Shown piece by piece: positions 31,862 to 42,129 of a DNA stretch of 64,000 nt. Location of the stretch: assembly GCA_950097015.1 (NCBI GenBank), contig CATNEN010000010.1:2434501-2498500 (forward strand), in the 5' to 3' direction. The translations under genes and the position numbers were made by a program. How positions within the stretch are numbered: position 1 is the stretch's first letter; every line of letters begins with the position of its first letter. The DNA is from Macrostomum hystrix. Lineage: Eukaryota > Platyhelminthes > Macrostomidae. Below the pieces are notes generated by a model, which had not been told where the DNA came from, did no database searches, and saw only the letters and a list, made by a program, of their open reading frames with translations.

Positions 31862-33890
31862 CTAGAGGCCGGCGTCGTAGATTAGGGCGCGGGCCCGGGC
31901 TCCGGCGCCGACCCGTGTGATGATCCTAGCAGCGGCATAGTTGGCGGATTCGAGACGTTCGCGGTGGGTGGGGGCCAGGAACGGCCACCAAAGTTCAGCC
32001 CCGTATGGCCCTGCCGGACGAACGTAACTGCAGTAGAGGCGGTGTAGAGTCTCAAAGCTCGCACCCCAGGATCTCGCGGCAACGCAGCGGAGAGCCGCGA
32101 GCCTCCTGTGCAGCGCCGCGAGAGACTTCTTTGCTTGTTCAGCGAAATTGAGCTGCGAGTCGATCGTTACTCCCAGGACCTTGATCTCGCGCATGCAGGA
32201 GACGGTGTGTCCGCCGGCTTGCAGAGTGCCGCCGAACTTGCCGTTGAGCTCAGCCGGGTGGGTACTGATAAGGATGGCTTCAGTCTTCGCCGGCGCCAGC
32301 TTGAAGTGGTGTTCCTCGCACCAGCCGCTCACCGCGTCGATCGCGGCCTGCATCTGCACTGTAGCCGTCACCGGGGAGGCGTCTGATATCTTCACAGTGA
32401 GGTCGTCCGCGTATTGGATGGGCCTACACTTGGGTGCCGCCTGCTGAATGGCCCCGGGCAGGGTCCGAGTGGCGATGTTGAAGAGCAGAGGCGAGAGTGG
32501 ACTGCCTTGCGGTACGCCTTCTTTTAGGACTCGGAGTCGACTGAATTGTGTTCCCCAGCGGACGCAGGCGCGCCGGTCAGCCAGAAACGAGCGAAGCCAC
32601 CGCATCCAGCCGGCCGGTGCTCTGGCCCGAGCGAGCTCACGCAGGACCCCTAGGCGCCAAGTGCGATCGAACGCCGCTTGAAAGTCGAACGCGGCAAGCA
32701 AGGTCCTTGTCATTGGCCGTGTCTGAAGAGAGTCGAATGCTGGTTGAGCCAGCTGGGCCACGGCGTCGAGGGTGCTACGACCCGCTCGGAAGCCTGACTG
32801 CTCATCGGGGATCAGGCCGTTCTCTTCGGCCCAGGCATTCATGCGATTGTTGACCATGGCCTCGAGGGTCTTGCCTACACAGCTCAGCAGAGAGACTGGG
32901 CGGTAGGAGGCTGGGTCGTGGTTCGGCTTGTCTTTCTTAGCGATTGGACAAATGATGGCCGTGCGCCACGCTGAGGGGACTCTCCCCTCTCGCCAGCTCC
33001 TGTTCAACAGAGTCAAAAGCGCCCGCCGGCCTTCGTCTTGTAGTTTCTGCAGAAATGCTGAAGGGGCGGAGCCTGCGGAGCTCCGGAGGACGTCCGCCAG
33101 TTCCGCCATGTGAAATGGGGCCCCGCGTGGGTCTTTGCTGCATGTTCCGAGCGCTCTACGGACCTCGAGTCTGGCTCCTTGTTGGTCTGTTTTCGGGACT
33201 CTGAGCCGGCTGACTGCCACGTAGGTTTTAATCGCCAGGTCCGCTTTTTCCCTGTCCGTGGTTGCTGTCTTTTCGCCCTGCCGTAGCGGCGTGTCCGGGA
33301 GCGGCTGCCGGGCCCTACCATCCAGCGCCCGGATTGTCCGCCACACCTTGGATTCAGGTGCGCGGGTGGATAAGCCGGAGACGAATTGCCGCCTGGCTGC
33401 GGCCTTGGCCTGACTATAGACGCGATCCGCATTCTCGCGAGCAGTGCGGTAAGCCGCCGCTGCGTCCTCATCTCCCTGGGCAGCCCTGGAGTCTGCTAGC
33501 GTCTCACGCGTGGCCCGTTGTGCGGTTCGACAGCTGTCATTCCACCAGCTCTTGGGCTTCTTGACACTCCCTCGCGGGATGCAGCTGGCAGCGGAGAGAA
33601 GGCGTCTGCAGAACTCGCTGTTGGCGGCCTCTATCGATCCGAAAGCATCGGCCGACCAGTGACGGAGTTGCTCATCGGCCTTTCCGGCGAATAGCGGCCA
33701 GTCCGCACGTTTGAGATTGTACTGGGCGGGTTTGCGGCTGCCTTTCGGTTGCGTGAAGGCCACTGTCAGTAGAATTGGTAGGTGATCTGACCCCATGGTG
33801 TCTTTGACGTCCCAGCTGACATGGCTGGACATCTCTGCGTGACACAGCGAAACGTCCGGGGTCGACTCCTGGGTCCTCCTGGGCTTACAC
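31862..33890 (-). pseudogene. Element 1: reverse transcriptase frame
   Basis: It begins with the end of the endonuclease (DTMGSDHLPILLTV) and carries the RT blocks PASYRPVSLLSCVGKTLE, NGLIPDEQSGFRAGRSTLDA, AFDFQAAFDRTW, EGVPQGSPLSPLLFNI and QYADDLTV (catalytic YADD), followed by thumb motifs LGVTIDSQLNF and Y-G-AELWWPFL. It ends at TAG 31862-31864. The same frame continues beyond the stop into the RNase H region, so this is one polyprotein interrupted by a single nonsense codon. Confidence 0.88.
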
Positions 33891-34593
33891 GCGTCGGACT
33901 TCCGTCGTTCAAGGTCGTCCAGCTGTGGTTGGTCATCCAGTCTTCGAGCTCTTCGCCTATTGCGTCTGGGTCTCTTAGCTCGTCCCAACTGCCGTGCGCA
34001 TTCAGATCTCCGAGCAGCAGCCAGTTGCTTTCTGTTGGCCACATGTCGGCATGCAGCCTGCCGTCCCGCTCGTCTCTTGCCGAAGTGCGGACCGGCGGTC
34101 TGTAGACGTTACTGATGTAGAGAGGGCGTTTCTTGTTGCCGAGGAGCCGGATCGTGAGGTGCTCCAGCGCTGCGGTCTCTGGGACTCCCAAGGCCCCCTG
34201 GGCCACTTCGTGGGCAAGCCCGTGCCTGACTAAGGTGAGGAGCCCGCCGTGATGGCCTGCTGCCCCCCTGTGAACGGCACGGTCCCGCCGGTGTGCAGAG
34301 AAGCCTGCTATCTTAGGGGTGTGATCTTGTGCTGTCAGATTTGTTTCCTGAAGGACTGCCACGTCCACTTGAAGCTCCTCTAGAAGATGTTCGAGAGCCG
34401 GGCGCCGCATCCGCAGGCCGTTGAGGTTCCATTGCAGGATGCGGATGTCGGCTTGAGAAGGTCCGGGATTTTGCTCAATGTCCCCCGACAGTAGAAGACG
34501 GCAGCGAGACTCGTCGGGGTTGGTCTGCTGCCCACCCGAAAACCCGAAGGTCTGGGTGCGGGCACCGAGGCGGCATCCGGTGGGTGGAGGCAC
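33766..34593 (-). pseudogene. Element 1: 2A-like motif and APE endonuclease frame
   Basis: The frame has no ATG and is open back to the insertion junction. SGDIEQNPGP at about 34459-34490 fits the DxExNPGP consensus of 2A peptides, which cause ribosomes to skip the Gly-Pro bond. The endonuclease begins immediately after it: ILQWNLNGL, VAVLQETN, YISNVYRPP, WLLLGDLNAH. The last catalytic block (GSDHLPI) is found only in the neighbouring frame, which shows a frameshift near 33880. It would release the endonuclease-RT part from a short N-terminal peptide. Confidence 0.85.
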
Positions 34594-34661
34594 TTTGCGC
34601 AGTAAAGCTGCGACATCGGTCCCCTCGGGAAGGGGGCCTCCGTTGACCGACGCTCAAGCAG

Positions 34662-35031
34662 GTCGCTCCTCAGCTTGGCGAGAGCGCGCCTCAGCTTCGT
34701 CGAGCTCGTCACGCTCGCTCAGCATGCCGGGAGCCACCTTGAGCAGTCGGAGCAGCTCGCACTGCTCGCCGAGCTGCTCGTGAAGGCGCAGCGGCTCCGC
34801 GTCGTCTGTCGACTCGGCGGTGGCGGCTGAGGTTGCCTGCGGCACCGGAAGCTGGCTGCCGCAGTGGAAGCAGCGGACTGCAGCCGCGCCGTCAGTCAGG
34901 AAGAAGCCCGCGTCCGCCCATCGGCATCGGGCCGCCTCGTCCAGGTGGACCGCCGACCTGAGCGACTGCAAACGGCGCGAGCGCAGCGCGAACTCGGGAC
35001 ACGGATGACCTACGTATGCACGCAATGACAT
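34662..35031 (-). pseudogene. IAP copy A, 5' part (BIR domain)
   Basis: The - strand ORF from ATG 35031 gives MSLRAYVGHPCPEFALRS and then the BIR domain nearly identical to copies B-D (WADAGFFLTDGAAAVRCFHC, then HEQLGEQC), ending at the LLER codons where element 1 is inserted. Compared with B-D a short stretch before DELDEAEARS is missing and the reading frame has changed there. Sequence before CPEFALRS is unrelated to the other copies. The sequence just outside (about 34999-35060) is repeated at 35169-35225. Confidence 0.8.
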
Positions 35032-35226
35032 TCCGGTGAGCTGGTTTATAGTAGGCTAGGCTAGTGCCTTGAGTGTCGCCCTTAGTAAATTTCACTACAA
35101 GTCTTCAAGCCTTCTCACCGCGGCTGCCCAACATCAAATCTATGTCTATGTGAAAGATCTATGTCAAACGGATGACCTACGTATGCACGCAATGACATTC
35201 CAGTGAGCTGGTTTAGTAGGCTAGGC
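34999..35226. repeat. Direct duplication of about 60 bp, 170 bp apart
   Basis: CGGATGACCTACGTATGCAC and the next 40 bases at 34999-35060 recur at 35169-35226 with few differences. The first copy abuts the BIR homology of copy A, so it marks the rearrangement border of the inverted copy. Confidence 0.75.
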
Positions 35227-35475
35227 CATATAAACAACTGTCAGTACTTGACGATGCTAAAAATAGCTAGCGGCAGAATGTACACTCAACTCAGTCAATC
35301 CGACGCACAGAACCCGTGCTCTGCTGGCCTTCAAGACGTATGGAAGGCGTACATCGCCCTTCTTCTGTACTCTGTTTAAAGAATTCTGTATAAAAGGGAG
35401 CTCTGCTCTTGACAGACCCTAACCAGAGCATTCACTGTCCCCCCAGATTCTTCGCGGTTCAGAAACAATCAGAAA

Positions 35476-37014
35476 ATGGCAGTGTTTAGCAGACTCATAG
35501 AGGTTCGGCTGGATTCAGTCAGTGCAGCCTACAGATCGGGTAAGCCAATGCGTTCATCTCATAGCCAATGAAGCTTACTAAATCGTTGCTTTAAAACTGC
35601 CTTTATCACAATCCAACAAAACCTAACCTTTCTGCTTCCAGGCAGCCTGGTGTTCTGCGTCACGGCGGCCAGGTGTCCCGAGTTCGCGCTGCGCTCGCGC
35701 CGTCTGCAATCGCTCAGGTCGGCGGTCCACCTGGACGAGTCGGCCCGATGCCGATGGGCGGACGCGGGCTTCTTCCTGACTGACGGTGCGGCTGCAGTCC
35801 GCTGCTTCCACTGCGGCAGCCAGCTTCCGGTGCCGCAGGCGACCTCCGTCGCCACCGCCGAGTCGACAGACGATGCGGAGCCGCTGCGCCTTCACGAGCA
35901 GCTCGGCGAGCAGTGCGAGCTGCTCCGACTGCTCAAGGTGGCGCACGGCATGCTGAGCGAGCGACACGAGAAGGTCGTGACGAGCTCGACGAAGCTGAGG
36001 CGCGCTCTCGCCAAGCTGAGTAGCGACCTGCTCGAGCGCAAGTCGATGCTCGGTCTGGTCGAGTCGTTCGGCTTCGCCAGGAGCAGCGTGATGTTCTGTG
36101 CCTGTCGGCAGTTCATGACTCAGGGAGGCCGTCTGGCCAGCAGACCGGGCGACCTCATCGAGCTGATCCACGAGTGCGAGCGGCTGCTTCCCGACTGCGG
36201 TCACGTGATCGACGTGGAGGCCGCGCTGAGCGTCAGCGCTTCGCTTGATGCGTCGGGAGCGTCCGCACAGCAGAGACCGATGGCAGAGCAGCAGAGACCG
36301 ATGGCAGAGCAGCAGAGACCGATGGCAGAGCAACAGAGACCGATGGCAGAGCAACAGAGACCGATGGCAGAGCAGCAGAGACCGATGGCAGAGCAACAGA
36401 GACCAATGGCAGAGCAGCAGAGACCGATGGCAGAGCAGCAGAGACCGATGGCAGAGCAGCAGAGACCGATGGCAGAGCAGCAGAGACCAATGGCAGAGCA
36501 GCAGAGACCAATGGCAGAGCAGCAGAGACCGATGGCAGAGCAGCAGAGACCGATGGCAGAGCAGCAGAGACCGATGGCAGAGCAGCAGAGACCGATGGCA
36601 GAGCAGCAGAGACCAATGGCAGAGCAACAGAGACCAATGGCAGAGCAGCAGAGACCGATGGCAGAGCAGCAGAGACCGATGGCAGAGCAGCAGAGACCAA
36701 TGGCAGAGCAGCAGAGACCAAATGCAGCGCAGCAGAGCTCAGAGAAAGTCAGTGCTGCAGCTGGTTTTGAGAAGGGCCCCATATCGGAGGACAAGGTCAT
36801 GTCTGGCCGACTTCAGACTCAAATCTCAGTGGAAGAGGAAGGCGAGGAAGCGGCTGAGAGCGACCAGTGCGTGCAGTGCCGCCAGCGCACCCGGGATCAC
36901 GTGACCCTGCCGTGTGCGCACTTTCTGCTGTGCCACGGCTGCATCAGCGGCAGGCGGGACTGCCCTCGGTGCGGCTCGCCCATCTTGGCTGCCCTGAGGG
37001 CCTTCATCTCCTGA
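35476..37014 (+). CDS. IAP copy B: BIR, UBA-like, 21 x 7-residue repeat, RING
   Basis: Exons are 35476-35539 and 35642-37014 (phase 1), 478 residues. A single BIR has zinc ligands C76, C79, H106 and C113; the CxxC-to-H gap is 26 residues, longer than the usual 16. A UBA-like segment at about 156-204 (MLGLVESFGF...GDLIELIHECE) matches the UBA of cIAPs. Then come 21 units of QRPMAEQ, an acidic linker, and a C-terminal RING at 431-478 (CVQC...CAHFLLCHGC...CPRC) ending AFIS, the IAP-type end. IAP RINGs are E3 ligases regulating caspases and immune signalling; BIRs bind IAP-binding motifs. This is the most complete member of the cluster. The unusual BIR may bind other partners. Confidence 0.88.
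36271..36711 (+). repeat. In-frame 21-bp coding minisatellite, copy B
   Basis: Twenty-one copies of a 21-bp unit (core CAGAGACCGATGGCAGAGCA) encode QRPMAEQ. Only synonymous or G/A positions vary (CAG/CAA, CCG/CCA). The same unit occurs 4 times in copy A, 7 in C and 9 in D, so the array changes length by whole heptads without breaking the frame. Confidence 0.95.
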
Positions 37015-37744
37015 GCTGAGCTGCAAGCTGAGACCTGATCGTCAGACTGGATCCCGACTGACTTTCAGTTAATTGTTTGACGTCAGCTTTCAATGTCAGG
37101 TGGGAATTCTCTCAGTATCTCTCTCAGCCAGTCTTACTCGCTTGTTAAGTGCGGGGATCTCTTTTAAATGCTTTTATCAGCATTTTCTTATTACAGAAGA
37201 CATTTCTTTGAAGAAGAATTCCTTTTAATCATTTTAAACATTTTCGCATTTTTAAGCAGACATGCTGCAACTCTGAACATGTAATTATATTGTTTTGTAT
37301 TTTGTATTTTATTTATGAACTTATGAGCCGTCGGCAAAATTTTTTTTATTTGTCGTAATTTATTCTTGATCTGTTTGGACTTACTTATTTTAAATTTTGT
37401 ATGAATTTCTGGAGTTTCCACCCCGCTATTGAGAGTACTGACTGAATAATGACAAGCCAGCAACACACTTAACGCTATTCCGAGCCATTGTTACGAGTAG
37501 CGAAGTTTTAACTTCAATTGGGTCATTTTTAAGTCTACTTTCTTATTTAGTACGCACATAAATTACAGAAATAGTAAGATTCAGTTACAGGGCATCAGTT
37601 CTTGCTTCTTACTTGAGCATAGAAACCAGCTTAGCTATCTGCTCTACGCAGGTATGTGAAACTGCGCTATTTAAGGAATGCGAAAAATTTAATAAGAATT
37701 ACACAAACGTAAATCGAAACACATTGGTAAGTGCCAACTTAGTG
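37015..37744. other. 3' flank of IAP copy B
   Basis: AT-rich sequence, no gene supported. Confidence 0.5.
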
Positions 37745-38167
37745 ATGTCACTGACCCCCTCTGACCCCCATCTGACGCCCTCAACTTTCGCTGTCACTGA
37801 CCCCCTCTGACCCCCATCTGACGCCCTCAACTCTCGCTGTCACTGACCCCCTCTGACCCCCATCTGACGCCCTCAACTCTCGCTGTCACTGACCCCCTCT
37901 GACCCCCATCTGACGCCCTCAACTCTCGCTGTCACTGACCCCCTCTGACCCCCATCTGACGCCCTCAACTCTCGCTGTCACTGACCCCCTCTGACCCCCA
38001 TCTGACGCCCTCAACTCTCGCTGTCACTGACCCCCTCTGACCCCCATCTGACGCCCTCAACTCTCGCTGTCACTGACCCCCTCTGACCCCCATCTGACGC
38101 CCTCAACTCTCGCTGTCACTGACCCCCTCTGACCCCCATCTGACGCCCTCAACTCTCGCTGTCACTG
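37745..38167. repeat. 46-bp minisatellite, left part
   Basis: About nine copies of a 46-bp unit (core CCCATCTGACGCCCTCAACT). It is the left part of the array interrupted by non-LTR element 2; the right part (40975-41680) has related but different units. Confidence 0.93.
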
Positions 38168-38477
38168 AACCCCTCTGACCGCTCGCACCGGCGGGACACA
38201 GTGCCTGTGAGGTATGAGTCAGTCCAGGCCCACGGGCTATGGCCTGCGATGCCTCACACCTGCAGTCGTTTCTTGAGCAGGCCGGGCAGGAAGGAGACCT
38301 GTGCCTTCGGGTACAGGAATCCCTCCGCGCTGTCCCGTCAGCTGACCCATGGGTACACGTCCCGCGAGTGTTCAAGGCTGACCCTAGGGCAGCCGGACAG
38401 AATGGGCAACAGCGCTGGATGACCCATCCAGGGCCTCCGGCCAAACTGGGTACCTCTAGCCCCGGCTGGAGGGAAAG

Positions 38478-39745
38478 GTGTCACCCTATGACCTTAACAG
38501 GGTATGCGGCCAGTCCGCAGCGTTTTTGCAGCTCAAGGATGGCTTCCTCCATCTCCTCTGCAGACTTCTACGGGCCTGCATCGTGCTGGGCTATGTACCA
38601 GCGCTGTGGCACGAAGCCCGGGTCGTCTTCATCCCGAAGCCCGCCAAAGGCGACTATCGCTCGGTCAAGTCCTATCGCCCGATAAGCTTGACTTCCACCT
38701 GCCTCAAGCTCATGGAAAGACTGGTGCTCTGGCGCCTTCTTACTGTAGAGCTAGGGCGGGCCCCGCTCTCCCCAAACCAGCACGCCTTTCGGGCGGGCCG
38801 GTCCACGGAGAGCGCCCTCCACTGCATCGTGGAGACTCTCGAGAAGGCAGTGCTGGGCAGCGGTTTTGCCCTGGCTGTCTTCCTAGACATTGAGGGGGCC
38901 TTCGATAACGTTGTTTTCGAAGCTTTTGAGGAGGCCCTGGTTTCCAGGGCCACTCACCCCCACCTCGTTCGCTGGGTCATGTACATGATCCGGCATCGCC
39001 ACGTGGTGGCCCACCTCGAAGGCAGGCTGCTCTCGGCACCTGTCCTAAAAGGAGGGCCCCAAGGCGGCGTCCTCACCCCACTGCTGTGGAATCTCGTCAT
39101 GGATGAGCTGCTGAAAAGCACTCGTCCTGACCCAGTCCTGAAGGTGGGATATGCCGACGATGTGACCGCCATCTGCGCGGGCCCCTCGGCGGAAACCACC
39201 AGGGACCTCATCCAGGGCTTTATCAACAGGGCGGTGCGCTGGGCGGACCAATGCGGGCTCCGACTCTCTGAGTCCAAGACCGTTGCGGTTATGTTTACCA
39301 GCAGACTGCTCTGGACCATTAAGCCTCTGACTCTCTATATGGCAAGAATATTGCCATGGAAAAGCAGGTCCGGTGCCTTGGTCTCCTGCTAGACCATAGG
39401 CTTAACTGGACCCCGCACGTCACCACAAAGGCCAAGAGGGCCCTGGCCATACTGGCGCAAGTCAGGCGTGCCGTGGGCACCACTTGGGGGCTAACCCCAA
39501 AGAACCTTTGGTGGATTTACACGGCGATCATTAGACCGTCCGTCGCTTACGCTGGCCTCATCTGGGCCAGCGCCATGAGCATCCAGATCATTGCAGGGCA
39601 TAGGGTGCAGGGCAGAGCCTGTCGTATGACGCTGGGCGCCCCACCCTCCACTCCCTTCGAAGGCATGAATGCTTTCCTCAACGCTACACCCATTGACATT
39701 TTCGTCAAGGGGGAAGCAGCAAAAGTCCACCCGTCGTCTCCTTGA
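38478..39745 (+). pseudogene. Element 2: reverse transcriptase, frameshifted
   Basis: The palm with catalytic YADD is in the first frame. The thumb (RCLGLLLDHRLNWTPHV, then YAGLIWASAM) continues in another frame after a small insertion near 39335. Part of the N-terminal linker is probably encoded before 38478, but the endonuclease is absent. Confidence 0.85.
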
Positions 39746-40850
39746 TGCGGGTGTCTCCTTCCAGAATTCGCGAGCCTTCTCGAAGCGCTCCCTTCTGCCT
39801 CACTCTGACCTCTGCCTGAAAACTCTGGGCGAGTGCGGAGGGCTCACCATCCTTTCGGACGGGGCCCCGGCCACTTTACTCCGGAGTCACAGGTACAAAG
39901 TCAGCATCTCCCCTCGTAATGAGGTAAAGGACTGCTGGGATGACCCGGCAGTCCACTGTTACACTGACGGCTCTCTGATGAACGGTAAATCGGGATTCGG
40001 AGTGTGCGTCGCCTCGGGTGGTGAGGTCCTCTGGACCCACTCCCAATACTGTGGCAAGAGCTCTAGCGTTTTCCAAAACGAAGTGCTCGCCATCAGCTTC
40101 TGTGCGGCTGAGCTGCGCCAGAGGCAACTGGCTGGTCGGAGGATCTTTTTTCACTCCGACAGTCAATCAGCCCTCAAGGCCCTCAGCCGCTGCACCTCCC
40201 GCTCCAGAACCACCTTGGACTGCAACACCCAGTTAAACGGGCTGGCGCAGTCTAACAAGGTGGAGCTGTTGTGGATCCCTGGGCATGCCGGGTTCACAGG
40301 GAATGAGATGGCGGACCAGCTTGCTAAGGCTGGAGCAGCCAGCTCCCTGATGGGCCCGGGCCCGGAGTCCCCGATCCCCATCTCTGTTGTCAACTCCAGC
40401 ATCAACCGCTGGATGGAGACCCAGCACCGGAGGAGGTGGTCCAGCACCCTGAACTGTCGCCAGTCCAGGGCTGCGGTGCCAACCCCCTCTAGTAACCTGC
40501 GTAAGGCCTTACTCCGGCTTAACCGCAGAGACCTAAGAGCAGTCACTATGGCCCTTTCGGGACATGGCTGCTTCACCAGACACCGCTACCTTCAAGGCCA
40601 CGTGCCTGAGGAAACGTGTCCCTTCTGCTGCTCCGGACGTGAAAATGCAGAGCACTTCATCTGCCACTGCCCGGCCTTCACCCGGGCTAGGCTAAAACAT
40701 CTCGAGCCGGCACCGACTCTTGCCGAAGCCTGCTCGCCCGAGAACATCCCACAGCTCGCCCACTTCCTCCGGGATACCGGCCGAGCTGATTTCTTCCCAG
40801 CCTATGGCGAGGAAGATCGCGCGGCGGAATCGACCGACGGAACACCCTGA
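39715..40850 (+). pseudogene. Element 2: RNase H domain
   Basis: A third frame, entered near the G run at about 39715. All four RNase H acidic positions (D in YTDGS, E in NEVLA, D in HSDSQ, D in NEMAD) are preserved. A Cys/His knuckle follows. Ends at TGA 40848-40850. Confidence 0.85.
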
Positions 40851-40974
40851 GCGGCACCGCCTCGCTGGAGGCTGTCTGGCTGCCAGGGGTTAGCGATATG
40901 GGCGGCATCAGCCGCCTCCTCGCTGCGTCCGTCATGGAGGCTCCCTGCCGCTAAGTCAAGTCAAGTACGTCAAG

Positions 40975-41685
40975 AACCCCTCTGACCCCCATCTGACCAC
41001 CTGAGTCTCGGCTGTCACTGACCCCCATCTGACCACCTGAGTCTCGGCTGTCACTGACCCCCTTAACTCTCGCAGTCACTGACCCCCATCTGACCCCCTG
41101 AGTCTCGGCTGTCACTGACCCCCATCTGACCACCTGAGTCTCGGCTGTCACTGACCCCCTTAACTCTCGCAGTCACTGACCCCCATCTGACCCCCTGAGT
41201 CTCGGCTGTCACTGACCCCCATCTGACCCCCTGAGTCTCGGCTGTCACTGACCCCCATCTGACCCCCATCTGACCACCTCAACTCTCGCTGTCACTGACC
41301 ACCATCTGACCCCCATCTGACCCCCATCTGACCACCTCAACTCTCGCTGTCACTGACCACCATCTGACCCCCATCTGACCCCCATCTGACCACCTCAACT
41401 CTCGCTGTCACTGACCACCATCTGACCCCCATCTGACCCCCATCTGACCACCTCAACTCTCGCTGTCACTGACCACCATCTGACCCCCATCTGACCCCCA
41501 TCTGACCACCTCAACTCTCGCTGTCACTGACCACCATCTGACCCCCATCTGACCCCCATCTGACCACCTCAACTCTCGCTGTCATTGACCCCCATCTGAC
41601 CCCCATCTGACCCCCATCTGACCACCTCAACTCTCGCTGTCACTGACCCCCATCTGACCCCCATCTGACCCACTTAAGTCCGAAC
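40975..41685. repeat. Minisatellite, right part (CCCATCTGACC units)
   Basis: Continues the array at 37745 with changed units: first 36- and 60-bp forms with GAGTCTCGGCTGTCACTGAC, then a regular 64-bp form (core CACCTCAACTCTCGCTGTCA). The left and right arrays differ, which suggests homogenisation proceeded separately on each side after element 2 split them. Confidence 0.9.
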
Positions 41686-42129
41686 ATTTTTGAAGGGATT
41701 ACCGAATCTGTAGTCCGTCTGTTGTGTCAGCTTAGCGTTGAATTTGAAAATGCACACAGAGAAATAGTAAAAACCAGTTTGAAACAGCAGCCAGCTGAGT
41801 GAGGGGCCTGGCTGTACGAACAGTTTAAGCAGAGGGTAACCTGCTTTGCTAGAACAGCCAGCGCATTGTACAGGAAATCCTAGCCGCCCCCCCCCAAACA
41901 GCCGAATGTATAATACAAAAAAGGCCATTGAAGCCGTCACCAGAGAGGCCGCCTCGCAAAAGCTATTTTTAGACCGGCAAGACCCCGTGGTCAAACCAGA
42001 TCGGAGATCCAGTTCTGTGAGGCCACAATGCGTGCTTAAAACACGCGCGAATCCTGCGGGCTGTGGCAGAACTGACATTCTCAACCAGCGGATTGACATC
42101 GGAAGAAGCGGCCGACTGCCTTGCTGTGA
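41686..42129. other. Spacer upstream of IAP copy C
   Basis: No supported gene. It would contain the promoter and leader of copy C. A C-run (CCGCCCCCCCCCC, about 41885) is present. Confidence 0.4.

Larger units (their letters stand above)
30606..34650 (-). mobile_element. Non-LTR retrotransposon 1 (2A-like, APE endonuclease, RT, RNase H)
   Basis: The element reads on the - strand from 34650 to 30606. Order: 2A-like motif, APE-type endonuclease, reverse transcriptase, RNase H, CCHC-like knuckle, very short 3' end and a (CAA)n tail. RNase H plus APE endonuclease points to the I/Ingi/R1 side of the non-LTR tree; a 2A before the endonuclease is known in trypanosomatid L1Tc/Ingi and some animal elements. 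The copy is dead: a one-base frameshift near 33880 separates endonuclease and RT frames, and a TAG at 31862 separates RT from RNase H. The 5' end is open but has no ATG, so it is probably 5'-truncated. Confidence 0.9.
30595..34661. repeat. 11-bp target-site duplication around non-LTR element 1
   Basis: CGCTCGAGCAG at 30595-30605 and CGCTCAAGCAG at 34651-34661 flank the element and differ at one base. The intact paralogues (copies B, C and D) have this word once, at the LLER codons, which defines both ends of the insertion exactly: the element is 30606-34650, 4045 bp. Confidence 0.85.
38181..40974 (+). mobile_element. Non-LTR retrotransposon 2 (RT-RNase H), 5'-truncated
   Basis: The 2794-bp copy contains RT (38478-39392, then shifted frame 39356-39745) and RNase H (39669-40850). 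RT blocks: SYRPISLTSTCLKLMERLV, LSPNQHAFRAGRSTESAL, AVFLDIEGAFDNV, KGGPQGGVLTPLLWNL and VGYADDVTAI. RNase [26 protein letters not shown] and [15 protein letters not shown], then a CPFCC...AEHFICHCP knuckle. Two frameshifts (about 39335, a repeated TA; about 39715, a G run) make it inactive, and no endonuclease is present. It ends in AAGTC-type short repeats. It is only distantly related to element 1. Confidence 0.9.
38168..40987. repeat. 13-bp target-site duplication around non-LTR element 2
   Basis: AACCCCTCTGACC occurs at 38168-38180 and again at 40975-40987. It is a variant of the minisatellite unit (normally GACCCCCTCTGACC), so both copies derive from the single mutated unit into which the element was inserted. 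Confidence 0.8.

Noticed and set aside
36201..36904. Other-frame and - strand ORFs (CCSAIGL, SRDRWQ repeats)
   Set aside because: Shadow frames of the coding 21-bp array; the BIR/RING frame is the real one.
37745..41685. CRISPR-like array (regular repeats)
   Set aside because: Units are contiguous tandem repeats without unique spacers, in an animal genome.
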